From NCBI GenBank assembly GCA_024279425.1, contig JAJRRO010000092.1:62001-126000 (forward strand): a stretch of 64,000 bases of DNA, in the 5' to 3' direction. This DNA comes from Bacteroidota bacterium (GTDB taxonomy: Bacteria > Bacteroidota > Bacteroidia > Flavobacteriales > Flavobacteriaceae). The translations under genes were made by a program, and so were the position numbers. A model generated the notes under the pieces. It was not told the DNA's origin, did no database searches, and saw only the letters and a list, made by a program, of their open reading frames with translations. This document shows positions 27,519 through 36,788 of the stretch, piece by piece (positions within the stretch are counted from its first letter, which is position 1; the number at the start of each line of letters is the position of its first letter).

Positions 27519-28484
27519 ATGGCTCAAATTCCTTGGCAAGAAAGACCAGACGGTAGCAATGGAGTTCTTTGGAGATATGAAAAAAATCCCATAATAGATA
27601 GAAACGGTATTCCCTCATCAAACAGCATTTTCAATAGTGCGGTAGTTCCCTTTGGTGAGGGTTATGCCGGTGTTTTTAGATGTGATAACAAAGCAGTTCA
27701 AATGAACATATTTACTGGTTTTAGTAAAGACGGATGGCATTGGGACATAAATCACGAACCCATAATTATGAAGGCCGGTAATACACAAATGATTGAATCT
27801 GATTATAAGTATGATCCGAGGGTTGTTTTTATTGAAGATCGTTATTGGATCACTTGGTGCAACGGTTATCACGGTCCAACCATTGGTATTGCTTATACTT
27901 TCGATTTTAAAGAATTTTTTCAATGTGAAAATGCCTTTTTGCCCTTCAACCGTAATGGCGTGTTGTTTCCCTTAAAAATAGATGGTAAATATGCGATGCT
28001 GAGTCGCCCTAGTGATAACGGGCATACACCATTCGGCGATATATATATTAGTTTTAGTCCCGATATGAAATATTGGGGAGAGCACAGGTGTGTGATGAAA
28101 GTTGCTCCATTTGAGGTTAGCGCTTGGCAAAGCTGTAAATTAGGTGCGGGAACAGTTCCTATTTTAACGGATAAAGGCTGGCTAATATTTTATCATGGCG
28201 TTATCAATACCTGTAACGGATTCAGATATTCCATAGGATCTGCCATATTGGATAAAAATGAGCCAAATAAGGTGAAATGGAGAGCGCAACCCTATCTGTT
28301 GGCCCCATCTGAATTATATGAACAGGTCGGAGATGTGCCCAATGTGGTGTTTCCCTGTGCGGCCTTACATTCCCTTGAGGAAGATAAAATTGCCATTTAT
28401 TATGGTGCAGCCGATACAGTTGTGGCTTTGGCTTTTGGCCATATATCTGAAATAATTGAATTCACCAAAGAGAACAGTTTATAA
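27519..28484 (+). CDS. Glycoside hydrolase family 130 beta-mannoside phosphorylase
   Basis: A 321-residue cytoplasmic enzyme without signal peptide. The five-bladed propeller family is recognised from [40 protein letters not shown] (catalytic Asp in YDPRVV, residue ~103), [18 protein letters not shown] and [22 protein letters not shown]130 enzymes use phosphate to cleave beta-1,4-mannosides, for example Man-GlcNAc from N-glycans or Man-Glc, giving mannose 1-phosphate. Placement between a symporter and a GH92 gene supports an N-glycan or mannan role, probably the GH130_2-like branch (inference). Confidence 0.92.
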   Translation: MAQIPWQERPDGSNGVLWRYEKNPIIDRNGIPSSNSIFNSAVVPFGEGYAGVFRCDNKAVQMNIFTGFSKDGWHWDINHEPIIMKAGNTQMIESDYKYDPRVVFIEDRYWITWCNGYHGPTIGIAYTFDFKEFFQCENAFLPFNRNGVLFPLKIDGKYAMLSRPSDNGHTPFGDIYISFSPDMKYWGEHRCVMKVAPFEVSAWQSCKLGAGTVPILTDKGWLIFYHGVINTCNGFRYSIGSAILDKNEPNKVKWRAQPYLLAPSELYEQVGDVPNVVFPCAALHSLEEDKIAIYYGAADTVVALAFGHISEIIEFTKENSL

Positions 28485-28492
28485 AGTAAAAA

Positions 28493-29566
28493 ATGAAGAA
28501 ATCATTGAACCATAATAAAAACAAGGGAGTATTACTGTTTATATTCTGTATGGCAATGTTTTGGCTTACAGCCCAGAAAGCACCAAAACAGTACGTTGCT
28601 TTTAAGGCAATTGAAGAACTGAAAATAGATGGTAATACCAACGAAGTATCTTGGAAAAAAGCACCGTGGAGCGATACTTTCATCGATATCGAAGGGATAA
28701 AAGAACCAAAATACAAGACTCAAATGAAAATGTTGTGGGATGATACCTATTTGTATTTCATGGCAAAAATGGACGAACCACATGTGTGGGGTACATTAAA
28801 GGAGAGGGATACAGTCATTTTTTACAATAACGATTTTGAGATTTTTATCGACCCCGATGGGGATACACATAATTATATGGAGTTTGAAATTAATGCCCTG
28901 AATACGATATGGGATTTGTTTTTGACCAAACCTTATCGAAATCATGGTAAGGTTTTGGATAGCTGGGATATTCAGGGAATAAAAACTGCTGTGAATGTTG
29001 AAGGAACTCTCAATAATTCAAGTGATGTGGATAAAGGATGGAGTGTTGAAATTGCAATTCCCTGGAAAGTCCTTACCGAGGCCAATACACATAATAATAT
29101 ACCAGTAAATGAGTTTTGGAGACTTGGCTTTTCAAGGGTGAATTGGGAATTTGACCTGAACGAGGGACGATATTCCAGAAAAAGAGATGAATCAGGTATA
29201 TACTTGCCTGAATCTAACTGGGTTTGGTCACCCCAATGGGTAATAAATATGCACGAACCGGAAAAATGGGGGTATGTCTATTTTTCTGACAAAGTCGTTG
29301 GTTCCACTGACCATTTTGAAAATCCAAAAGATGAGCACCTTAAGTGGTACATGTACAGTCAATTCAGAAAATTACTTCAATCAGAGGGCAATTTTGACGA
29401 GGTTAAATCTACCGTCCAATCCACTTCGAAAAAAATACTTGGTAATTCAGTCAAGTTACATTTTGAAGAACACGGCTCTGGATGGAATATTTCTTCACGG
29501 AGTCCTTTTACCGGCAAGAAATTGACGATTAAGGATGATGGTAAATTTTTAACTCAAGATAACTAA
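28493..29566 (+). CDS. Secreted CBM9-like carbohydrate-binding protein
   Basis: A 357-residue protein with a signal peptide (LLFIFCMAMFWLTAQ). Residues ~35-260 match the carbohydrate-binding family 9-like fold: ELKIDGNTNEVSWKKAPWSD, MLWDDTYLYFMAKMDEPHVW, DFEIFIDPDGDTHNYMEFEI and GWSVEIAIPWKVL. Such proteins bind glycans and are frequently encoded in flavobacterial utilisation loci; an enzymatic role is not known. Its stop codon directly abuts the start codon of the GH92 gene, so they are co-transcribed. Confidence 0.88.
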   Translation: MKKSLNHNKNKGVLLFIFCMAMFWLTAQKAPKQYVAFKAIEELKIDGNTNEVSWKKAPWSDTFIDIEGIKEPKYKTQMKMLWDDTYLYFMAKMDEPHVWGTLKERDTVIFYNNDFEIFIDPDGDTHNYMEFEINALNTIWDLFLTKPYRNHGKVLDSWDIQGIKTAVNVEGTLNNSSDVDKGWSVEIAIPWKVLTEANTHNNIPVNEFWRLGFSRVNWEFDLNEGRYSRKRDESGIYLPESNWVWSPQWVINMHEPEKWGYVYFSDKVVGSTDHFENPKDEHLKWYMYSQFRKLLQSEGNFDEVKSTVQSTSKKILGNSVKLHFEEHGSGWNISSRSPFTGKKLTIKDDGKFLTQDN

Positions 29567-31798
29567 ATGAGGTATCTGGCTTTACTTTTTTCTATGGTAT
29601 TTGCGCTCATGGTATATGGGCAAAAATTACCCGTCGATTACGTAAACCCTTTTATTGGGACGTCCAACTTTGGTACGACCAACCCAGGCCCGATAGCGGT
29701 AAGGGGAATGGCGAATGTTTCACCGTTCAATGTTGCAGGTAAGCAAAATTTGCCCTTAGAAAAGGATAGTCGTTGGTTATCGACTCCATATGTGCATGAG
29801 AACATTTTTCTAACCGGTTTTAGTCATGTAAATCTTAGTGGCGTAGGTTGCCCAGAACTTGGTGTGATTTTGGCAATGCCAACAACCGGGCGTGTCGAGA
29901 CCGATCATTTGGTGTATGGCAGTACCTATTCCAGTGAAACAGCAAAAGTGGGTTACTATTCCAATATTTTAGATAAATACAATATTAAGGTAGAGGCTAC
30001 TGCAACAACAAGGGTTGGAGTTAGCAAATATAGCTTCCCCAAGGGAAAATCCAATATTTTGCTCAATTTAGGACTAGGACTCACCAATGAGCAAGGGGCC
30101 AGCGTTAAGGTGGTCTCCCCCTCCGAAATAGAAGGGGTTAGGTCAGTGGGTTCCTTTTGCTATTACAAACCTGGAGAAGCCTATCCTGTTTATTTTGTGG
30201 CCCGATTTTCCAAACCTGCGAAAGAATTTGGAGTATGGAAAAAACCGGCAAGGTACAATGGTGTGGAATCCCAGTGGATGGAGTATAATGGAAATACCAG
30301 ATTAATGAAAGGCTATGCCAAGGAAGTTATAGGCGACAGTATAGGAGCTTATATGAGCTATAATTTCGAAAAAGCGACGGAAGTTGAATTAAAAATAGGC
30401 GTGTCCTACGTTAGTATTGAAAATGCCCGCGAGAATTTGGAGAAAGAAACATCGGGAAAGGATTTTGACCAAATTATGGCCTTCGCCCAAGAGGAGTGGA
30501 ATGAATATTTATCGAAGATTGAAGTAGAAGGAGGACAAGAGGAAGATAAAGTCAAGTTCTATACGGCTTTGTACCATACACTCATACACCCGAGTACCTT
30601 GAACGACTTTAATGGGGACTATCCTAAGATGAAAACTCGGGAAACTATGAATACTAAAGGTACAAGATACACAGTTTTCTCTCTTTGGGACACCTACCGG
30701 AATTTACACCAATTGATGAGTTTGGTATATCCCAAACAGCAATCGAACATGGTCAAGAGCATGCTTCAGATCTATGATGAAAGTGGGTGGCTTCCTAAAT
30801 GGGAACTGAACGCGACCGAGACCACAACAATGGTTGGTGACCCATCAGGGATCATAATTTCCGATACTTATTTAAAGGGTATTCGGGATTTTGATGTTGA
30901 AAAGGCCTATGCAGCCATGCTCAAAAGCGCAGACCAGATTGAGGATAATCCTTTACGCCCTGGGCTTAAGGATTATATAGATAAGGGTTATTTAACCACC
31001 AAAACAATCAATAGTGGATCGGTCTCTATTACACAAGAGTATAATATCGCGGATTATGCTGTAGCCCAATTGGCCAAGGAGTTGGGTAAAAAAGAAGATT
31101 ATAGGAGATTTTCAAAACGTTCTCTTTCCTACAGAAATTTGTTCGATACGGAATTTGATTTATTGCGACCTAAAAATGATGATGGTAGCTGGCTTACGCC
31201 TTACAATCCAGAAACGGGAGCAAACTTTGTAAAAAACTTGGGTTTCATAGAAGGCAATGCCTGGCAATACAGTTTTATGGTCCCGCACGACATTAAGGGA
31301 CTCATGAAATTAATGGGAGGCCCAAAACCGTTTGCTAACAAACTGCAAGAAGTTTTTAATAGGAATCAGTTCGATATGGCCAACGAACCGGATATCGCAT
31401 ACCCTTATCTTTTTAATTATGTCAAAGGAGAGGAACACCGAACTCAAAAAAAAGTATCAGAATTGCTTAACGAATATTTTAAAAACAGTCCAGACGGTAT
31501 ACCTGGCAATGATGATACGGGAACAATGTCGGCATGGGCGGTTTTTTCAATGATAGGGATTTATCCTGTAAATCCGGCAGAACCTATGTATGCCCTGACC
31601 AAACCATCATTTGACAAAGTAACGATTCACTTGGACAGGAATTATTACTATGGGAAAAAGCTGGAAATTATTTCCAGAGATTCAGGAAGTAAAGAAATTA
31701 TTGATAAAATTCTTATCAACGAAAAAGTGCATAAGAGTTATTTTATTACACATGAAGAATTGATAAAAGCTGATACCTTGACTTTTATTTTGGAATGA
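29567..31798 (+). CDS. Glycoside hydrolase family 92 alpha-mannosidase
   Basis: A 743-residue secreted enzyme (signal peptide MRYLALLFSMVFALMVYGQ) that removes alpha-linked mannose, calcium-dependent, with inversion. Family blocks seen: VNPFIGTSNFGTTNPGP near the N-terminus, the core VFSLWDTYRNLHQLM, LPKWELNATETTTMVGDPSG, FIEGNAWQYSFMVPHD, MANEPDIAYPYLFNYV and GIPGNDDTGTMSAWAVFSMI with the calcium/catalytic carboxylates. The full family length is present. It is the main depolymerising enzyme of this cluster and indicates high-mannose N-glycan or yeast-type mannan as substrate. Confidence 0.95.
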   Translation: MRYLALLFSMVFALMVYGQKLPVDYVNPFIGTSNFGTTNPGPIAVRGMANVSPFNVAGKQNLPLEKDSRWLSTPYVHENIFLTGFSHVNLSGVGCPELGVILAMPTTGRVETDHLVYGSTYSSETAKVGYYSNILDKYNIKVEATATTRVGVSKYSFPKGKSNILLNLGLGLTNEQGASVKVVSPSEIEGVRSVGSFCYYKPGEAYPVYFVARFSKPAKEFGVWKKPARYNGVESQWMEYNGNTRLMKGYAKEVIGDSIGAYMSYNFEKATEVELKIGVSYVSIENARENLEKETSGKDFDQIMAFAQEEWNEYLSKIEVEGGQEEDKVKFYTALYHTLIHPSTLNDFNGDYPKMKTRETMNTKGTRYTVFSLWDTYRNLHQLMSLVYPKQQSNMVKSMLQIYDESGWLPKWELNATETTTMVGDPSGIIISDTYLKGIRDFDVEKAYAAMLKSADQIEDNPLRPGLKDYIDKGYLTTKTINSGSVSITQEYNIADYAVAQLAKELGKKEDYRRFSKRSLSYRNLFDTEFDLLRPKNDDGSWLTPYNPETGANFVKNLGFIEGNAWQYSFMVPHDIKGLMKLMGGPKPFANKLQEVFNRNQFDMANEPDIAYPYLFNYVKGEEHRTQKKVSELLNEYFKNSPDGIPGNDDTGTMSAWAVFSMIGIYPVNPAEPMYALTKPSFDKVTIHLDRNYYYGKKLEIISRDSGSKEIIDKILINEKVHKSYFITHEELIKADTLTFILE

Positions 31799-31929
31799 TT
31801 TGGTGCTAAGAATTGCGGTATTTCCTTTATAATTACTGGATTACCGGACTTATGCATAGGACTGCGATCTAACAGATTAAAACCCTTGTTGGAATTGGAT
31901 ATGTTTTGAACTTGCAAAAAGAGACACCC
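31799..31929. other. Short intergenic region between GH92 and the GH18 pseudogene
   Basis: No gene, hairpin terminator or promoter is convincing in these ~130 bp. The signal-peptide start of the broken GH18 gene begins at 31930. Confidence 0.3.
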
Positions 31930-33134
31930 ATGAAACACATAAAGTACTTTGTATTTTTCCCCTCATTTTACTTTTAGGATTTACTTCGATATGCCCAATT
32001 AGTAATTGGTTTACTGTGCAAAAGGATTCCATAGCGGTAATGGCTTATTATGTTCCGGAAAGGGATTATAAGCCGAAAGAACTTCCCTTGGAACAATTGA
32101 CCCATATTATTTTTTCATTCACTAATGTTATTGATGGGGAAATGAAGTTTAGAGATAAAAAGACAGGGGCAAAACTATTGCTCTTAACGGCTCAGCGGAA
32201 AAAGCACCCAAACCTAAAGGTGATGATTGCCTGTGGGGGATGGGGTGCTGATGGCTTTTCCGATATGGCACATACCAAGGAAAACCGAAAGAAGTTTGTA
32301 CAAAGCGTTATTGCGTTTAATGAGAAATATCAGTTAGACGGACTTGATATTGATTGGGAATATCCTGGCATACCAGCTGCTAAGACAGGAGCAAGACCTG
32401 AAGATAAACAAAACTTCACCTTACTAATGAAAGAATTAAGGGAAGGATTGAACACATTGGAAAGGCCACAGACGCTAACATTTGCTTCAGCAGGATGGAA
32501 ACGGTATTATAAAAACGTTGAGATCAAGGAGGTAATGAAACATGTTGACTATATGAATATAATGACTTATGATCAAATAGGTGCCACTTCACCCTTTACC
32601 GGACACCATACAGCTTTGGGTCAGATTGAACAGGCTGATTTGGAAGACACTCCTGCCGCCAAATTTATTGAGCAAAGGAGAGAAGAAATGAAAAAGAGAG
32701 GTTACGCCTATGAGCCTAGGTCAGTCGAAAAAATTGTTGGTTTTTGTCTTGAAAATGGGGTAAAGGCTGAGCAGATAGTCATTGGCGCTGCTTTTTACGG
32801 TAGGGCTTGGAAAGGGGTTCCTCCAAAAAATAATGGATTGTATCAGTCCAATACAGGTTCATTTATTGAGTGGAGTGCCTATCACCAAATAAGGAAAGAT
32901 TTTGAGAGTAACAAGAATTACAAAAGGTATTGGGACTCCGTTGCAAAGGCACCATAATTGTTTAACGAGCGGGACAGTATTTTTATTAGTTATGATGATA
33001 CTCTTTCTGTAGAGCTGAAAACAAAATATACTATAAAGCAAAAATTAGGAGGGATTATGTTTTGGGAGCTTGGTAACGATACAAAGGAGAAGAACAGTCT
33101 TTTAAAGGCCATATATAATGCCTCAGGGAATTAA
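31930..33134 (+). pseudogene. GH18 chitinase/endoglycosidase gene with a frameshift and a nonsense codon
   Basis: An ATG at 31930 begins a signal peptide (MKHIKYFVFFPSFYF), which hits a stop; the hydrophobic continuation FPLILLLGFTSICPISNW is in another frame, so a 1-nt indel lies in the TTTTTCCCC tract near 31954-31962. From 32016 (GTG) a 313-residue catalytic part is open, with the GH18 motif LDGLDIDWEYPG intact and family blocks VMIACGGWGADGFSD and IGAAFYGRAWKG. At 32955-32957 a TAA follows SVAKAP; the same frame then gives LFNERDSIFISYDDTLS and LGGIMFWELGNDTKEKN to a natural stop at 33132. The TAA replaces a codon that in relatives is usually Tyr. Export and the end of the barrel are therefore lost, unless these are sequence errors. 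Confidence 0.8.
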
Positions 33135-33517
33135 CGAAAGTAAAATTCAAAAAACATACCCTTAAAAATCCATACTTACTTCATTTGCGCAGGTGCCTTA
33201 TGCTTTTCCCGTTCTGAGGATTCCATTGAAACCCTATAATCTTTTATAGAAAGAATACGTCGTGTACGACTGTAAATTGTGACCAAGGTTCAAAAAATAT
33301 AGATTAGGATAGTATTTATATAAGGGGTTTTTTTGAGCGAAAATATGGGTAACCCACCCTATTGGTACCATGTAGCAGGAACTCCATCCTGGATTTCACC
33401 AATGAAACCCTCTAACTATAGGCTATAGGAGTCTTTAACAACCGAAGCCAATGAAATGCACAAGCGTTTTCGCTGTTTACACTACCCAAGTGCAACTTGA
33501 CCATCGCAGAAGAGTAT
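33135..33517. other. Intergenic region upstream of susC
   Basis: About 380 bp between the GH18 remnant and the SusC gene region. A 27-codon frame from ATG 33345 reads PPYWYHVAGTPSWISPMKPS and looks faintly protein-like, but has no neighbours in frame and no recognised match. I cannot assign anything else in this part. Confidence 0.3.
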
Positions 33518-33541
33518 AATTACGAAATCGTTTTCGTAATT
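33518..33541. promoter_or_regulatory. Palindromic operator-like site upstream of susC
   Basis: AATTACGAAA and TTTCGTAATT are perfect 10-bp arms around TCGT. Read with a central CG the site is TACGAAAT-CG-TTTTCGTA, close to the shape of LacI-family operators. It is 136 bp before the SusC start codon. No LacI-type regulator is encoded in the window. Confidence 0.45.
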
Positions 33542-33676
33542 CAGTCCTTTAGCTTTTCAGCGTGGTTGTTGGTCGAAATTTTTTAATAAAGAGAACCTAA
33601 TTTTCAACTTTAGCAAATTAAGAGAATTTTAACATTATACAGATTCGAACAATTAAACTAACAAAACAAGACTAAC

Positions 33677-36600
33677 ATGAATCAAAAATTCAAGTATGTA
33701 TTAATGTTTGTTGCTTTACTCTTTATTCAAGGAGCTGCAGCACAGACTATTTCCGGTACGGTGACCGACAACGCAGGGGTGCCGTTACCAAGTGTGAACG
33801 TTGTTGAAAAGGGAACAACTAATGGTACTTCAACCGATTTTGATGGTAATTATAGCATAAGTGTTTCCAGTTCTTCTGCTATTTTGGTGTTTTCCTCTCT
33901 AGGGTTTTCTACCAAAGAAATTACCGTAAATGGGCAATCAACTATTAATGTGTCCTTAGAGGAGGATGCGGAGCAATTAGGGGAAGTAGTGGTTACCGCA
34001 CTTGGTATTAGGAAAGAAACCAAAGCTTTGGGATATTCTTTGACCGAAGTTGGTGGTGAAGAGTTGTCCACCATAAAGACACCCAATGCCATAAACTCCT
34101 TACAGGGTAAAATAGCGGGTGTAAATATCACTCAAAATGCTACAGGGGCTGCGGGTTCTAGTAGGGTAATTATTAGAGGATCCAGTTCATTGTCAGGTAA
34201 TAACCAGCCACTGTATATTGTCGATGGTATTCCTATTGGTAATGAGAATAATGGATCTGCGGGTCTATGGGGTGGATCTGATGGCGGTGATGGTATATCT
34301 AGTATTAATCCAGATGATGTCGAGTCAATTAGTGTCTTAAAAGGGGGAGCGGCTTCCGCCTTATATGGTTCCCGAGCTTCTGGGGGTGTGATTATAGTTA
34401 CTACAAAATCCGGTAAAGGACAAGATGGGTTTGGTGTAGACTACAGTAGTTCCGTAACTTTCGACCAAGTAGATACCTCTTTGCAAGATTTTCAAACAGA
34501 ATACGGTCAGGGTATTCGGGCTAGAAAACCTGTGAATGTGACCGAAGCACGCGATAACGGACTTTCGTCGTGGGGTGCGCGTTTAGATGGTTCCCCTGTA
34601 GTACAGTGGGATGGAGTTGATAGACCATATTCATACGTAGGAAGCAATCTGGATAATTTTTATAGGACAGGTACCACTTTTATTAATTCCGTTGCTTTGA
34701 CGAGTGGCTCAGAAAACATGAGTTATAGATTTTCTGTATCAGATTTATCCAATGAAGATGTGATGCCAAACGCAGGACTAAACAGAAAAACATTTTCTTT
34801 AAATTCAAGCGCGGTTCTTGCCAAGAAACTTAGTACATCGGTGAGTGCCAAATATATTATTGAGAAAGTCAACAATAGACCTCGTCTTTCAGATGCTCCT
34901 GGTAATGGAAACTTTACTGTTGCAAATCTTTCTCCCAACGTAGATGTACGTTTTATGGAACCCGGAGCTAATGAAGATGGTACAGAGCGTACATATTCTA
35001 CAAATACGTTCTCTCAAAACCCTTATTTTGCAGCTAATAATTTTAGAAATGAAGATGTTAAAAATAGAATAATAGCTTCTACCTCGTTGCGTTATGATAT
35101 TTTGGATTGGCTTCATTTAACAGGTAGGGTTGGTATTGATAATTCTTCGATCAGAAGAGTTTCTGTAACACCTTTTGGAACTGCCTATCAACCACAGGGA
35201 AGTATTACTGAGGAAGAGAGAAGATATAATCAGATAGACGGCGATTTAATATTAGGTGCTGAAAGAGACATTACGGATAAGTTTTCTATTGAGGCCTTTG
35301 TTGGTGTCAACAGTAATCATATTAAATCGGAGCGATTGGCTCTTGGTGGAGGTCAGTTTATAGTACCCGGACTTGAGGATATTGGGAATACAGTTAGTCA
35401 GTCTAGAAGTCGTACTTTTAGTGAAAGGAAAATTGGTTCGGCATATGGTTCTCTGGAACTTTCCTATGACCGTTGGGCCTATGTAACATTTACTGGAAGA
35501 AATGACTGGTTTTCTACCTTGTCCTTTCCTGGTAAAACGACACCAAATGATGATTTTTATCCTTCAGTTAATGCAAGTTTAATTTTATCAGATGCCTTGG
35601 AGATGCCAGATTTTGTAACTTTCTTAAAACTAAGGGGAGGCTATTCAGAGGTTGCCGGTGGCGCACAAGATGCTTTTGCATTGTCCTTAACGTATCAAAT
35701 TTTTGGAAACCCGATCAATGGGCAGCCGCAGGGTAGAGTTAATGGAGGTACAGTGCCAAACGCAGCCTTGATTCCATTTAGTAAAAGCGAAACAGAAATT
35801 GGCCTTGACGCTAGGTTCTTTAATAATAGAGTGTCTTTGGATTTGGCCTATTATACCAATGAAACTACAAATGATATTGTAAGTGTTGCAACGTCTGTCT
35901 TTTCCTCCTATGGCGGTGCTAGAGCAAATCTAGGGCAAGTAGAAAATAAGGGGTTTGAGTTTTTGATCAATGCAACTCCAATACAAACTAAAAATTTTAG
36001 CTGGAACACCACTTTTAACGGTGCCCATAATAAAGGTACAGTATTGGCGACCAATGATACGGATTCAGATGTTAACTTGGATGAGCCTCGTACCCGAAAT
36101 GTACGGATTACACATATTGTTGGAGAGCCTTATGGAACTATTGTTGGGGTATCCTATGATAGGGATGCAAGTGGAAACATTAGATATGAGATTGACGGTG
36201 AGGGAGTGCCAAGAGCAGTTCAAGGTGAACGGAAAATCTTAGGAGAAGGAGTACCTCCTTTAACGCTAGGTTTTACGAATTCATTCACGTATAAAAACTT
36301 TAATCTTAATTTCTTGATTGATGGTAAGTTTGGTGGTCAGATATTTTCTGGAACAAACACTATTGCTGTTGGTAATGGGCTTCACAAAGCTACTTTGGAA
36401 GGAAGGGAAAGCGGATTGACGGTGTCTGGTATCGATGCAGCTACAGACCAACCTTTTACTACAACGGTAGCTCCTGAAAACCTATCCACCTATTGGAGTG
36501 AAATCAATGATATTGCAGAGGAGTTTGTATCAGATTCTGACTATATTAAATTCAGACAAATGAGTTTGGGGTATAGTTTACCAAGTAAAGCCTTGGAGAA

Positions 36601-36778
36601 CGTATTTTTGAAGAATGTTAATATTTCTTTAATAGCGTCCAATCTGTTTTATATTAAAAGAAGCGTAGAAAATGTAGACCCAGAAAGTGCTTATAATGTG
36701 GGCAATTCCCAAGGGCTTGAATATTTTGGGGTTCCTTCTTCAAAAAGTTATGGATTAAATATAAGTGTAAAGTTTTAA
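33677..36778 (+). CDS. SusC/RagA-type TonB-dependent outer membrane transporter
   Basis: A 1033-residue beta-barrel importer for oligosaccharides. Order: signal peptide (to AAAQ, residue ~23), a carboxypeptidase-regulatory-like domain (ISGTVTDNAGVPLPSVNVVE to ~95), the TonB box/DUF4480-like segment LGEVVVTALGIRKETKALGY, the plug (IAGVNITQNATGAAGSSRVI, LYIVDGIPIGNENN, ISVLKGGAASALYGSRASGG) and the 22-strand barrel, ending GLNISVKF with terminal Phe. It pairs with the SusD lipoprotein encoded 10 bp downstream; together they bind and import glycans at the cell surface. Confidence 0.97.
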   Translation: MNQKFKYVLMFVALLFIQGAAAQTISGTVTDNAGVPLPSVNVVEKGTTNGTSTDFDGNYSISVSSSSAILVFSSLGFSTKEITVNGQSTINVSLEEDAEQLGEVVVTALGIRKETKALGYSLTEVGGEELSTIKTPNAINSLQGKIAGVNITQNATGAAGSSRVIIRGSSSLSGNNQPLYIVDGIPIGNENNGSAGLWGGSDGGDGISSINPDDVESISVLKGGAASALYGSRASGGVIIVTTKSGKGQDGFGVDYSSSVTFDQVDTSLQDFQTEYGQGIRARKPVNVTEARDNGLSSWGARLDGSPVVQWDGVDRPYSYVGSNLDNFYRTGTTFINSVALTSGSENMSYRFSVSDLSNEDVMPNAGLNRKTFSLNSSAVLAKKLSTSVSAKYIIEKVNNRPRLSDAPGNGNFTVANLSPNVDVRFMEPGANEDGTERTYSTNTFSQNPYFAANNFRNEDVKNRIIASTSLRYDILDWLHLTGRVGIDNSSIRRVSVTPFGTAYQPQGSITEEERRYNQIDGDLILGAERDITDKFSIEAFVGVNSNHIKSERLALGGGQFIVPGLEDIGNTVSQSRSRTFSERKIGSAYGSLELSYDRWAYVTFTGRNDWFSTLSFPGKTTPNDDFYPSVNASLILSDALEMPDFVTFLKLRGGYSEVAGGAQDAFALSLTYQIFGNPINGQPQGRVNGGTVPNAALIPFSKSETEIGLDARFFNNRVSLDLAYYTNETTNDIVSVATSVFSSYGGARANLGQVENKGFEFLINATPIQTKNFSWNTTFNGAHNKGTVLATNDTDSDVNLDEPRTRNVRITHIVGEPYGTIVGVSYDRDASGNIRYEIDGEGVPRAVQGERKILGEGVPPLTLGFTNSFTYKNFNLNFLIDGKFGGQIFSGTNTIAVGNGLHKATLEGRESGLTVSGIDAATDQPFTTTVAPENLSTYWSEINDIAEEFVSDSDYIKFRQMSLGYSLPSKALENVFLKNVNISLIASNLFYIKRSVENVDPESAYNVGNSQGLEYFGVPSSKSYGLNISVKF

Positions 36779-36788
36779 AATATTAGTT

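Noticed and set aside
33345-33428. 27-codon frame upstream of susC (PPYWYHVAGTPSW)
   Set aside because: Too short and without in-frame neighbours or known similarity; could be chance or a very small remnant.
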